Source: an uncultured Bacteroidales bacterium
GTDB lineage: Bacteria > Bacteroidota > Bacteroidia > Bacteroidales > Muribaculaceae
DNA length: 64,000 nucleotides
Assembly (NCBI GenBank): GCA_902760865.1
Contig: CACWID010000004.1
Coordinates: 103,609-167,608, forward strand
Direction: 5' to 3'
Part shown: positions 14,646 through 23,427 of the stretch, one piece after another
How the letters are laid out: every line of letters starts with the position of its first letter
Numbering within the stretch: position 1 is the first letter of the stretch
Position numbers and translations under genes: made by a program
The notes under the pieces: generated by a model
What the model was told of the DNA's origin: nothing
Databases searched by the model: none
The model's input: only the letters and a program-made list of their open reading frames with translations

Positions 14646-16535
14646 TCACCGGTTCGGTTTCATGTGCTGCACAATCCACGGGTTCACGACCATCGACTTG
14701 TCGGCGGTTTTTTCCTGCCCGTTGGCAGAGATGTCATCCATCACCAGCAGACCGATGGCACGGGTCATCAGGATGTCGTCGTGTTTCCCGGGCCGGGCCT
14801 CGTAGCGGCCGTTAATCATCTGGTAGTTGCGCATCTCATTCACAGCCTCGATGTCCCGCTCGACGTAGGAGTGCTCCCTCAGCGCCCTTATCAGCGCCGT
14901 GATGGCCTCGCGCTTGGTCTTCACATTGGTGTGGAACCCCAGATGCACCCTGTCACGCTTGTACACCAGGCCATAGCACATGTGTACCTTCTGCAGGATG
15001 TATTCGCTCTCGCCGGCACGTGCGGTCTCGTTGGTCAGCGTGTTGCTCTCGACAACCAACGGCGCCATGTTATAGAAGACGGCCAGCTGCATGGATTTCC
15101 ACCCCAACTCGTCATGGTCGATGTGGCCTCGCCACTGAGCGACGATGGCAGCGGGGCGGTTGCCTGTCGCCATGCGCCAGACGGCAATCACCGAGTAGTC
15201 GCTCGAGTCCGAGCGTCCGCCCACGTCCACCACGACGACGTAGCTCACCCTGACGGTGCCGCCGCGTTCGGGCATGTCCCACACCTTGAGCAAGCCATTG
15301 CTGGCCGACACAAGCCGCACGTTGCGCTTGGCCTCCAGGCCGCTGTCGCCGTCGGCCATAATGTCGCCCACCAGCACCGGTGCCCCGTGGCACGTCTTCT
15401 CCAACTCATCGAGGTGCTCACGCGCAAAGGGGTTGCTGCCCGTCGTCGAGAAGGCCTCGCTCTCATTACTCGGGTACTCCGCCATCATCAATTCATGGCA
15501 GCGGTACTCCTTTCGCTTGGTGTGGTACCAGTGAATCTGCTCCAGCGTGCAGCCGTCATTCCACAAGTTGCGCTCATACGGGTCCATCTCGCGCCACAGC
15601 GCCGCCGCATCGTCCAGGGCCAGGGAATAGATGCCGATTTCGTGCCACGGCACGAACACCATAGCCTTGTCGCTCCGCCCCAGGCACGCCCTCTCCCACT
15701 CGTCATGGAAGTAGTCCCCCACGCCGTTGGCGGTGGACTCGAGCACGATGACGGTCTCGGGTTCCAGCGCGATGCTGCCGCACACGCTACGTATCAGGTC
15801 GTCGGGCGAATGCATCGCGCTTTCCTGCCAGAAGGCCACCTCGCTCAGGTGGGCCATGGCGATGTCATAGCCACGGGCGGCATCCTCGCTGCGCGAACTC
15901 CCCGTGAGGACCAGGCAGTCGCGCGTGGTGATCTGCTGCACATTGGGTTGCCCCTCCAGTTTGGTGAAGCGGGGCGCATCGGCCTCATCGTCGAGCAATT
16001 CGCGCGGATAATGCCTCAGCAGCAGGTTGTACATCCGCTTGATGCTCTTGCTCGTGGCATGCAAGTGGCCGCATATCAAGCTATTCCAACCCTTATGGCG
16101 CACCATCTGCATCCAGGCCAGATACATCTGCACCAGCGTCGAGCCGCCCCACTGGCGGGCTTTGAGCAGAATCACCCTGACGGGACGCCCTGCCACGCGC
16201 TGTTCCTCCATCACCGCCACGAGGCGCCGTTGCGGCCGGTTCAGCACCAGCGGCACGTTGCGCCCGCTCAGTTTGTCCTTGATGGTCACACACCGCGCGC
16301 ACCAGAATTCAAAGTCCTCCCTGATGCGCGCCTTCTCCTGCTCGACGGCAGGCAACGACCGGTAGTCAGGACACGCCGCCAGCACAGCACGGGGCACCAG
16401 GCAACCGTCCACATCCACTCGGTCACCCCAGCAGCCGACACCCGTCAGCGGGTCATAACGGTCGTCGGCCAGCAACGCCAGCCGACGACGGTTCTCCTCC
16501 AGGATCTCCTCTATATTATATAATGTGTCTTCCAT
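14646..16535 (-). CDS. Phage-type terminase large subunit (ATPase plus nuclease), orphan
   Basis: The protein is about 629 aa. I use the ATG at 16535 (MEDTLYNIEEIL); an in-frame TTG lies 12 nt upstream. In the longer numbering the packaging ATPase shows a P-loop-like LLKARQWGGST (127-137), Walker B with the catalytic Glu in GYDIAMAHLSEVAFW (E236) and a coupling motif VLESTANG (269-275). The C-terminal RNase H-like nuclease has D441 (VVVDVGG), E500 (PLVVES) and D590/D591 (GKHDDILMTRA). All key acids are present, so it may still be active. No small terminase, portal, capsid or integrase lies nearby; the only partner is the gene upstream, which overlaps the longer frame by 8 bp. Confidence 0.85.
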   Translation of the reverse strand: MEDTLYNIEEILEENRRRLALLADDRYDPLTGVGCWGDRVDVDGCLVPRAVLAACPDYRSLPAVEQEKARIREDFEFWCARCVTIKDKLSGRNVPLVLNRPQRRLVAVMEEQRVAGRPVRVILLKARQWGGSTLVQMYLAWMQMVRHKGWNSLICGHLHATSKSIKRMYNLLLRHYPRELLDDEADAPRFTKLEGQPNVQQITTRDCLVLTGSSRSEDAARGYDIAMAHLSEVAFWQESAMHSPDDLIRSVCGSIALEPETVIVLESTANGVGDYFHDEWERACLGRSDKAMVFVPWHEIGIYSLALDDAAALWREMDPYERNLWNDGCTLEQIHWYHTKRKEYRCHELMMAEYPSNESEAFSTTGSNPFAREHLDELEKTCHGAPVLVGDIMADGDSGLEAKRNVRLVSASNGLLKVWDMPERGGTVRVSYVVVVDVGGRSDSSDYSVIAVWRMATGNRPAAIVAQWRGHIDHDELGWKSMQLAVFYNMAPLVVESNTLTNETARAGESEYILQKVHMCYGLVYKRDRVHLGFHTNVKTKREAITALIRALREHSYVERDIEAVNEMRNYQMINGRYEARPGKHDDILMTRAIGLLVMDDISANGQEKTADKSMVVNPWIVQHMKPNR

Positions 16536-16539
16536 GTCA

Positions 16540-18558
16540 TTAATCAAGTTTTCCTAGATAAATCAATGTCGGCAACAGCAGGGTCCCGCTCGATGCCGTA
16601 CCGTCCATCGCGAGGGTCACCGTCCTGGCAGGCACAGCTACCGCAGGCGTCGCAAGCGGCTGATCCACAGCGCCGTTTACCGTGATAAGACTCACGCCCT
16701 GTTCCTGGCCCATGATGCCCCGCTGGCCCGTCAGGCGCAGCGCCACATCCACGTCGTCGCCCCTCACATGCCACACTACACGCCGCACCCGCTGGGCCAT
16801 CAAGGCATCGAGCGGCACCGAATGGCTGCGCCATGCCACGGGCATCACCGCCTGCAGCTCGTGCTCCAAGTCGAGCAACGTGCCGGCATCGGTCACTGCA
16901 AAGGCATGGCGAGGGTCGCTGTAGAGCTGGGCCGCATCAATGGTGCGCACACTCAGGCGTCCGCTGGGCAGCATCGCCACAGGGTAGCCTGACGATGGCA
17001 GCAGCCATAGTTCGCCCTGCGCGTCGCTCCATGCCAGCGAGGCACAATCCACATTGCGGTGACGCACCGACAGGCGTGACCCGTTCAGGCGGCACAGGTG
17101 GCCATGGCGCGACACCAGCCACACGTCGCCGGCGCCCTCCACGGGCGGCACCCCGGCGGCAATGACGGTGCGGTCCACCAGACGCGCTTCGCCCAACTTG
17201 CCCAGGGCGCTCTGCGGAATGGCATAGATGCCGTCGTCGGTGAACACATACACCGGGTAACGCCCGAAACCACTCGAGTAGAGCGGCCTTGTCGCCACGG
17301 CCATCGCCAGCGGAACGGCGCCCATCACGCGACGCCGGTGAGACTCGGCCAGGGCATTCCCCGCCTCGCTCACCACAACATCGCCGTCACGGGTGCAGCA
17401 GTACAGGCGGCCGGCGGCGGTCGTCGAGCACACCACTCCGGCGAGCGACGGCAGCAGGCCGATGGCCTTGCACTGCACGTTGCTCAGTGTCAACGCCTCG
17501 TCAGCTCCAGCAAAATCACTGCCCATCACCGACGCCGAGGCGGCAGCGCGAGCGACAAGATGCCACGGCGAGGCCGCCAGCTCACGCGCTATGGCATCGG
17601 CACTGCGGCGCGAAAGGCCCATTTCCAGGACGTATTCGCGGGGGCCGGTCGTTCGCGTCACGCAGCGGTAGTCCAGCGTGCGGCTCTCGGTCAGCAACCG
17701 AGACTCGTCGGTGACAAACACATCGATGCTCGACACCAGGGGCAACCACTCGGCGGCGATATTGCGGGTCACCTCAATGTCCAACCCGTAGTGTACCAGC
17801 GACATCGTGGTCGCTTCAATGCCGGTGAAGCCGCTACTGCCGGTCACCACAGCCGCCTCGATGCGGTCGGCATTGGCCATCGTCGCATCGCCCACTCGCA
17901 CGGGGTCGCTCATCCACAGGTAACTGCCGTCGAGCAGCCGCACCGCCCATCGCACCAGCATCGGCGACAGGTAACGGCCCTCGGCCCGGATGTCGGCAGC
18001 CAGGGACGACCACGCCGAGCGCAGCCGCGACCGGAGCACCGCGACGTCCTCATCGGCCAGCGGGGCGCGCCACTGGCTGTAGGGCGACGCAAAACTGTAG
18101 GCGTCGAGTTGCACGCTACTGCTCGACATCGCCGTGCCGACACGCAGCGCGGGTACGGCGGCTGCAGGGTCCAGCACCGTCCAGGCCCCGTCACGCTGTG
18201 CCACATAGGTCAGTCCTTGCCCGGTGACAATCACAATCAGGTCGCCGATGCTGTGGGCGCCCACCACGGGCGACTGCACCGTCGCCACCGTGGCGCCGTC
18301 GATCTTCACCGTCATGCCGTGGCAGGTCACCCTGTGCGGTCCCGCCATCAGCAAGAGGCGGTCGCCCACGGCAACGGCACCCACGGCGGCCGGTTGTCCG
18401 GTCACCTGCAATGCCGACTCACATTCGCGCACATTTTGGGCCAGAACGGCCTCACCACACTGTGCCGCCTCACCATTGGCCAGCGGCATCGTTCCCCGAG
18501 CGATGACCCGGAGTTCAGTCATCTTTTTCTTAGTCTTTCTTGTGTTTTTCATGTTCAT
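16540..18558 (-). CDS. Terminase-linked 672-aa protein of unknown function, beta-rich
   Basis: The protein starts MNMKNTRKTKKKMTELRV; M13 is another plausible start. There is no signal peptide. The body is Ala/Val-rich with many short strands, such as LLLMAGPHRVTCHG, DLIVIVTGQGLTYVAQRDG, GRLYCCTRDGDVVVSEAG, PVYVFTDDGIYAIP and DVWLVSRHGHLCRLNG. These recurring W/Y-x-x-DG strand-turn units suggest a beta-propeller or tail-like structural fold. It is directly upstream of the terminase gene on the same strand with touching ends, so the two are probably co-transcribed. I do not recognise a family; a virion or packaging-associated structural protein is the most likely reading. Confidence 0.7.
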   Translation of the reverse strand: MNMKNTRKTKKKMTELRVIARGTMPLANGEAAQCGEAVLAQNVRECESALQVTGQPAAVGAVAVGDRLLLMAGPHRVTCHGMTVKIDGATVATVQSPVVGAHSIGDLIVIVTGQGLTYVAQRDGAWTVLDPAAAVPALRVGTAMSSSSVQLDAYSFASPYSQWRAPLADEDVAVLRSRLRSAWSSLAADIRAEGRYLSPMLVRWAVRLLDGSYLWMSDPVRVGDATMANADRIEAAVVTGSSGFTGIEATTMSLVHYGLDIEVTRNIAAEWLPLVSSIDVFVTDESRLLTESRTLDYRCVTRTTGPREYVLEMGLSRRSADAIARELAASPWHLVARAAASASVMGSDFAGADEALTLSNVQCKAIGLLPSLAGVVCSTTAAGRLYCCTRDGDVVVSEAGNALAESHRRRVMGAVPLAMAVATRPLYSSGFGRYPVYVFTDDGIYAIPQSALGKLGEARLVDRTVIAAGVPPVEGAGDVWLVSRHGHLCRLNGSRLSVRHRNVDCASLAWSDAQGELWLLPSSGYPVAMLPSGRLSVRTIDAAQLYSDPRHAFAVTDAGTLLDLEHELQAVMPVAWRSHSVPLDALMAQRVRRVVWHVRGDDVDVALRLTGQRGIMGQEQGVSLITVNGAVDQPLATPAVAVPARTVTLAMDGTASSGTLLLPTLIYLGKLD

Positions 18559-18644
18559 ATAGGTATTAAATCATCCTCTAAAAGGGGTTTATACGGTTTT
18601 GATGCGAAGGTAAGGGCACCCGCATCACCGCCACAAGTACAAAA

Positions 18645-18685
18645 AGCTGCCGGACAGTCATCACGGGGATGATTGTCCGGCAGCT
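18645..18685 (-). terminator. Rho-independent terminator of the 18720-19913 gene
   Basis: AGCTGCCGGACA ... TGTCCGGCAGCT forms a 12-bp perfect stem that extends imperfectly through ATGATT/GTCATC. On the minus strand it is followed by TTTTTG. Confidence 0.85.
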
Positions 18686-18719
18686 ATGCTTATCAATGCC
18701 GTCCAGTGAGGGCGGTACT

Positions 18720-19913
18720 TTAGTTCGGCCAGTTCTGGCTCAGCAGATAGTTGATCAGGGATGTCACGTCGGCAATCGACAGGTTTCCATCCTTGTTGCA
18801 GTCAGCATTCTCGGGGCTGAAGGTTGCGCTCGGCGCCAGGTTGCTGCTCAGCAGAGCATTGATGAGCGCCGTCACGTCGCTGATGTTCACAGCGCCGTCG
18901 TTGTTCACGTCGCCACGGATGACCTGCACGTCAGACGGGATGACAAACTGGGAGCCATCGGTGAAGTACAGGCGGTTGTTGCGCCAGCCGTTCCAGGTGT
19001 GGACACCGTCGGTGGGCGTAGTCTGGCCCCAAGTGATGGCAGTAGTCGTTGCTGTACCGCTGACAGCAGAGTTCATCCACAGGCCATTTCCACCAGCAGC
19101 CATATCGGCAGGAATGTCACGGATCATCTGGCTCGCGAAGTCCATCGTGCCGTCTTCGTTGAGCATCATATAGACCTCGGGGGCGCCATAGCCGTACAGG
19201 TTGGTCACCCACACGGTGTCACCGCTCTGACGGATGTTCACGTCCACGGTCGTCATCGTGCCGTCGGCCACGCTCACAAACTCATGCTTGCCGTTAGCCA
19301 CCAGCAGCCAGGTGTCGCGGTAGATAGGCGACAACGATACTGTCTCGTCGGTGTAGGTGTTGCTCGTACCGTTCTTATAGGTGATGGTCGTGGTCACTGT
19401 CGTCTCGATATAGTAGGCAAAACCGTCGGCAATGTGAACCGAGCCGTCGCTCAACAGTTCACCTTTCACGTCGGCAAGGGGGGCACCGTTGACCCACCAC
19501 TCCTCGTTCACCAAGTAGTACATGCTGACGCTGTCAACTCGGGTGGTCACGCCACCTGCCACGCTCGTTGAGGTAGCAGTCACCGTGGCAACGGGCTCGT
19601 CGCCCACGGCCAGGGTCACGATGTTGCCGGCCACCTTCAGGGGCTGTGTCACGCCCAGCGGAGTGATACCGCCATTGACGTCAACCGTGCCTGCACTGGC
19701 ACCGTTCACGGCCGTCACGTTCCAGCCACCGACATAAAAGGGGTCAGCCTCACTAACGGTCACGCTTGAACCGTTGTCCTGCCACTCATAGACATGCTGC
19801 AGCAGGATTCGGTCGCCCTGCAACGTCGATACACCAGCACGCAAAGAGCTTGACGCGTTCACCGTCATGCCAGCAGCTGCACACAACATCAGCAACATTA
19901 ATATCTTCTTCAT
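18720..19913 (-). CDS. Secreted dockerin-domain protein (paralogue of 20250 gene)
   Basis: The 397-aa protein starts MKKILMLLMLCAAAGMTVNA, a signal peptide. The C-terminal ~65 residues contain two EF-hand-like dockerin repeats: GDVNNDGAVNISDVTALINA and, 20 residues later, ADCNKDGNLSIADVTSLINY. The middle is beta-rich and shares strands with the next gene (FY.GGW.V, an ETTVTTTITYKN hairpin, YRDTWLLVANGKHEF). It is probably calcium-stabilised and cell-surface or secreted; the ligand is unknown. It has its own terminator. A TAATTTTG -7-like box lies at 20039-20046 on the minus strand, without a good -33. Confidence 0.85.
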   Translation of the reverse strand: MKKILMLLMLCAAAGMTVNASSSLRAGVSTLQGDRILLQHVYEWQDNGSSVTVSEADPFYVGGWNVTAVNGASAGTVDVNGGITPLGVTQPLKVAGNIVTLAVGDEPVATVTATSTSVAGGVTTRVDSVSMYYLVNEEWWVNGAPLADVKGELLSDGSVHIADGFAYYIETTVTTTITYKNGTSNTYTDETVSLSPIYRDTWLLVANGKHEFVSVADGTMTTVDVNIRQSGDTVWVTNLYGYGAPEVYMMLNEDGTMDFASQMIRDIPADMAAGGNGLWMNSAVSGTATTTAITWGQTTPTDGVHTWNGWRNNRLYFTDGSQFVIPSDVQVIRGDVNNDGAVNISDVTALINALLSSNLAPSATFSPENADCNKDGNLSIADVTSLINYLLSQNWPN

Positions 19914-20249
19914 CTTGTTCTAAAAAATATGATTTAATGTGATTAATTTTATTTCTAATGCACTAACAAACAACAACATACGCCTCTCTCAACAGGCTAC
20001 GGCCCGCAACAGAAAGGCAATGAAGCGATTGCAGATGACAAAATTAATGAATTATTTCAAATCCGCACTCACATTTAACCACTTTTTACAAAATCGCCTC
20101 AGCCTGCGACGCTTCATGCCCCACCGGCTCGCGCCGGGACGAGGCACTGCAAACTTACACGATTCGGTATCAGCCTGAAATGCAAAACAGGCCCCCTCGC
20201 GGTGAGGGAGCCTGTAATTGGCATTGATCTTACGATCAATTAGGTGGGA
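19914..20249. other. Intergenic region between two dockerin genes
   Basis: The stretch holds the leader and a possible promoter (-7 box at 20039-20046, minus) of the 18720 gene, and the terminator of the 20250 gene at 20187-20215. I see no supported coding region. Confidence 0.6.
20187..20215 (-). terminator. Rho-independent terminator of the 20250-21992 gene
   Basis: ACAGGCCCCCTC-GCGGT-GAGGGAGCCTGT has a near-perfect 11-12 bp stem. On the minus strand it is followed by TTTTGC. Confidence 0.85.
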
Positions 20250-21992
20250 TTACCACTGCTTGCTCAGGATGTAGTTGATCAGAGCGGTAACATCACTGAT
20301 GTTCCACTTGCCATCCAGGTTGCAGTCAGCGTTCTCGCTGTTGAAGCCCTCAACATCGTTGAAGTCGTTCATCAGCACGTGGTTAACCAGAGTAGTAACG
20401 TCGTTGATGGTGATCTGACCGTCGCCGTTAACGTCGCCACGCAGGTAAGGAGTGGGCTCAACCTTAGCGGGAATGGTATAAGCGCCCATAGCGGGATCAC
20501 TAGCGTTCTTGCCAATAGCAGAACCATCGGCTACAGCTGCCAGATAGATTACCTGGTCTTCACTGGTGCGCTCTACAACATAGGGATTGTCAACTGCCAC
20601 GATGTTAGAAACGGTTCCGGTCTCGCTATCAACGTCGAAGGTCATCAGGTAAACGACAGCGCCATCCTCAGCGGAAACACCGGTGAAGGTGTAAGCGTCA
20701 TCACCCTCAACAACCTGGATGCTCGGGGTCTCGGCCTTACCAAGCAGGAACTTCTCACCATCGGTGAAGAACAGCTTGTTGTCCTTGTAGTACTGAATCA
20801 GATAGTAGCCACTGTTCATGTCAAACAGGCAAGTGTAATCCCAGGTGATCATGTCGTTGGTCACAGTACCCAGGTTGTAAGCACGTGCATTGTTCCAGTC
20901 AGCAGTGTCGGCAACAACGTCCCAATCAACGCCAATGTTCGAATAGTCCCTGCCTTCACTTGTCTCATAGGCTACCTGGCTAGGCATGGCCATCGTGCCA
21001 TCTTCCCAGATATACATCATCTGGCCGCGCTGGCCACCGCCAAACACGTTCCATGCTACAACGACAGAGTCGTTATACTGATACATGTAAACATTGTTGG
21101 TCATATCCTCGGGAGCAAAATACTCTGCAGGATAGCCTTGCTGTACATACTGAGCAACAATATCACTGGGGACAATGCCGGTGCAGGTGTGCTGACCGTT
21201 CGGAGTCATCAGATAGGTATTGCGGAAGATGTAAGAAGCGCTACCGGTGGTGTCAGTGGTTTCGCTCTGAGTGGTCCAATTTGTCGACTGGCTGTTGGGC
21301 CTGGTCTGATAAGTGGTCGTCATGACCTTCAAGAAATAGTAAACGAAACCATTCTCAAAGTACAGAGAACCATCGTCATAGACTTGACCAACAACAGGTG
21401 CAGCCTCTGCATCCTCGGTGAACCAGTCCTCATTGTAAACGAACACGTACTCGACACTGTCATAGATGTACCTTGCGCGCTGACCACTAGCAACAGTCTT
21501 CGAGCCAGAGGTTTCATAAACCTGGCCAGGGTTCATCGTCACGGTCTGGGCAGCATAGTCAACCTCCAGATTCTGATTAAAGGTATAGTACATACCTTCA
21601 TTGATGAGAATCGTGCCGTCGCTGTTCTCTGCCAGGTTAACATCCCAACCTCCAGAGTAGAACTGGTCAGCGGTGTCAACCATCACGTTGTTGCTCTCAT
21701 CAACGGTCCAGTCATACTGCTCAAAGAAACCGACCTTGGTGCCAATCACCTGATCTGCGGAAAGACGGCGCGGAGCCTTCTTCATCAGGGGGTTGTCGCT
21801 GAGCTTCAGGTTGTTCTTCTTCAGGAAGGACTGAACAGACAGACCGCTCTGAGTCGGGTTTACAAACTTCTGAGCCTTCGTTGCCATCGGCGCATTAGCC
21901 TTGTTGGTCAAGTTAGCCTTGTTCACATGCGGAGTGGCGGCCATGGCCGTCATGCCTGCACATACAAAAAGTAATGCTAAAAATTTTTTCAT
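20250..21992 (-). CDS. Secreted dockerin-domain protein
   Basis: The 580-aa protein starts MKKFLALLFVCAGMTAMA (signal peptide). A basic linker of about 80 residues (NKANLTNKANAPMATKAQKF, ending near KKAPRRLS) may act as a propeptide. A long beta-rich body follows, related to the neighbouring dockerin protein. The C-terminus carries two dockerin repeats, GDVNGDGQITINDVTTLVNH and ADCNLDGKWNISDVTALINY. Secretion is clear; no catalytic motif is recognisable. The promoter sits at 22129-22159. Confidence 0.85.
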   Translation of the reverse strand: MKKFLALLFVCAGMTAMAATPHVNKANLTNKANAPMATKAQKFVNPTQSGLSVQSFLKKNNLKLSDNPLMKKAPRRLSADQVIGTKVGFFEQYDWTVDESNNVMVDTADQFYSGGWDVNLAENSDGTILINEGMYYTFNQNLEVDYAAQTVTMNPGQVYETSGSKTVASGQRARYIYDSVEYVFVYNEDWFTEDAEAAPVVGQVYDDGSLYFENGFVYYFLKVMTTTYQTRPNSQSTNWTTQSETTDTTGSASYIFRNTYLMTPNGQHTCTGIVPSDIVAQYVQQGYPAEYFAPEDMTNNVYMYQYNDSVVVAWNVFGGGQRGQMMYIWEDGTMAMPSQVAYETSEGRDYSNIGVDWDVVADTADWNNARAYNLGTVTNDMITWDYTCLFDMNSGYYLIQYYKDNKLFFTDGEKFLLGKAETPSIQVVEGDDAYTFTGVSAEDGAVVYLMTFDVDSETGTVSNIVAVDNPYVVERTSEDQVIYLAAVADGSAIGKNASDPAMGAYTIPAKVEPTPYLRGDVNGDGQITINDVTTLVNHVLMNDFNDVEGFNSENADCNLDGKWNISDVTALINYILSKQW

Positions 21993-22128
21993 AAATCCAC
22001 TTAGATTTAATGTTAATAATATAGTTAATAAAAAAATGTAAAGTCTCTAAGATTTAAGCAAATCGGTTTACAGTTTATTCATGGAATCAAGCAATAACCA
22101 CATAACTGACTTAATTCGAATGATGTCG

Positions 22129-22159
22129 CAAATTTACACCCCATTTTTTTATTTTGCAA
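22129..22159 (-). promoter_or_regulatory. Promoter of the 20250-21992 gene
   Basis: Read on the minus strand: TTG (22159-22157), 20 nt, TAAATTTG (22136-22129). This matches the consensus and spacing. Confidence 0.65.
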
Positions 22160-22403
22160 CTTTTTTCAACAAAAAATGACCTTTTGTTCACAAGTTGCTA
22201 CTCCCTTGTTCCACAGGCACTCCTATTGTCAGTAGCATCACGTAGCAAGTGAAAACAATTTTAACCAATTATCAATCAGATTACTAGAACACAACTGTTT
22301 ATTCCCACAACGTGTGCAAGAAACATTTTTCAACCGCGGCCAGCATGCAATCGCGACCAGATATAGCCGCCGGCAGTATGCACAATAACAATCCTTAACG
22401 ACA

Positions 22404-22449
22404 GGCCGGTCCCGCGTCTGAACAGTGAAAGTCAGACACGGGACCGGTC
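22404..22449 (-). terminator. Hairpin after the DJ-1/PfpI gene
   Basis: CCGGTCCCGCGTCTGA (22406-22421) pairs with TCAGACACGGGACCGG (22432-22447), a 16-bp stem with one mismatch. The tract that follows on the minus strand is only weakly U-rich. Confidence 0.65.
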
Positions 22450-22493
22450 AGAGAAGATGTCCTGCGCCATTGCTTAACGGCGCGAAGTCCGGG

Positions 22494-23045
22494 TCACGAG
22501 AGCAGCATGCCGGCGGCAACACTGCCAGCGACATCGTCGCCCATGCTCACACCCACCAGCGCGAGCGCAAATGCGGCAGCGGCTGCAGGGCCGTTGCCCG
22601 TCACCACATTGCCGCAGACGGCGACAGGGGCGTCACCCCAGGCGATGCCCTCCACGTCGGCCTCCATGCCGGGATAGCACACGGCGTCACATCCGTTGAG
22701 GATACCCAGCGGAGCCAGCACCACTGATGGCGAGGCACAGATGGCAGCCACCTTGCCCCCACGCTCGTCCTGAGCCACCAGCTCGCGGCACAGGTCCTCG
22801 TGGGCAGCGAGATTGGTTGCTCCGGGCATACCGCCGGGCAACACCAGCCACTCGGCGTCGCTGTAGTCATTGTCGGCATACAGGCTGTCGGCGACGACTG
22901 TCACTCCGTGGGCACCGGTCACCTGCAATCCGTCGTTGATCGACACCGTCACCACGGGCATCCCGGCGCGACGCATCACGTCAATACTCGTCATGGCCTC
23001 CACTTCCTCAAAGCCGTCGGCCAAAAAAACAAAAGTCTGTTTCAT
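22494..23045 (-). CDS. DJ-1/PfpI family protein (ThiJ/YajL-like)
   Basis: The 183-aa protein is full length for the DJ-1 superfamily. It has the conserved acid E14 in DGFEEVEA and the nucleophile-elbow cysteine C103 in AAICASPSVV, together with PGGMPG. Closest by pattern is the YajL/DJ-1 clade, proposed to act in oxidative or carbonyl stress; deglycase activity is debated. It is cytoplasmic with no signal peptide. It stands alone between a terminator hairpin and the tRNA remnant. Confidence 0.9.
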   Translation of the reverse strand: MKQTFVFLADGFEEVEAMTSIDVMRRAGMPVVTVSINDGLQVTGAHGVTVVADSLYADNDYSDAEWLVLPGGMPGATNLAAHEDLCRELVAQDERGGKVAAICASPSVVLAPLGILNGCDAVCYPGMEADVEGIAWGDAPVAVCGNVVTGNGPAAAAAFALALVGVSMGDDVAGSVAAGMLLS

Positions 23046-23182
23046 TTTTTCTTGTTCGCAATTTTCGGTTACTATCAGATTTTTCTTGAACGATTCAGAC
23101 CACTAAATTAGGCCTTTTTCATGAAAAAAACGGCCTTTTTGGCAAAAAAACGATTTTTTTTGAAAAAAAAGTGCGATTTTTT

Positions 23183-23212
23183 TTGGTAGTTCAAAAAATA
23201 GCAGTACCTTTG
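23183..23212 (+). promoter_or_regulatory. Strong promoter in front of the tRNA-Val remnant
   Basis: TTG at 23183-23185, 19 nt, TACCTTTG at 23205-23212. The spacer GTAGTTCAAAAAATAGCAG resembles the spacer of the ffs promoter at 42390 (CCAGTTCGGGAAAAAGCAG), consistent with a stable-RNA promoter. Confidence 0.75.
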
Positions 23213-23231
23213 CATCGCTTTTGACAGCAAC

Positions 23232-23290
23232 GGGCAGTTAGCGCAGTTGGTTCAGAGCATCTGCCTTACAAGCAGAGGGTCGGGGGTCAC
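23232..23290 (+). pseudogene. tRNA-Val (anticodon TAC) with deleted T-arm/acceptor 3' strand
   Basis: The sequence begins GGGCAGT (acceptor 5' strand), TA, a D-arm (GCGCAGTTGGTTCAGAGC) and a perfect anticodon stem-loop TCTGC-CTTACAA-GCAGA with anticodon TAC. GGGTCGGGGGT, the 5' half of the T-stem, follows. The sequence then jumps to CACCAGAGACGG: the T-loop, the T-stem 3' strand and the acceptor 3' strand ACTGCC are missing, about 17-18 nt. The remaining 'CACCA' could be the original 3' end. Promoter and downstream hairpin are intact. Either a real pseudogene or small RNA, or a sequencing/assembly error. Confidence 0.7.
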
Positions 23291-23295
23291 CAGAG

Positions 23296-23327
23296 ACGGT
23301 CCCGCACCACGGTGCGAGGCCGTTTTC
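23296..23327 (+). terminator. Terminator of the tRNA-Val remnant
   Basis: ACGGTCCCGCACC ... GGTGCGAGGCCGT forms a 13-bp stem with two mismatches, closed by a 2-nt AC segment (so the top pairs must open), followed by TTTTCC. Confidence 0.7.
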
Positions 23328-23427
23328 CTTTATCCCCCGGGCAGATTCAGAAAGTAAAAAACTCTTAAAACTGAGGACTGATTAAAAAATAATGTGTAGC
23401 TTTGGGGTCGCAAAAACGCTAAAGAGA

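Larger units (their letters stand above)
21993..22493. other. Non-coding region upstream of the 20250 gene
   Basis: It contains an AT-rich leader of about 130 nt, the promoter at 22129-22159 and the hairpin of the opposing gene at 22404-22449. Bases 22200-22400 show no coding potential, repeat or hairpin that I can support. Confidence 0.6.

Noticed and set aside
14628-16523. 631-codon frame antisense to the terminase gene
   Set aside because: The minus strand shows all terminase ATPase and nuclease motifs; the plus frame is His/Arg-rich without structure.
23232-23304. Complete tRNA-Val gene
   Set aside because: No sequence downstream can pair with the acceptor GGGCAGT or the T-stem GGGGG; only the 5' part is present.
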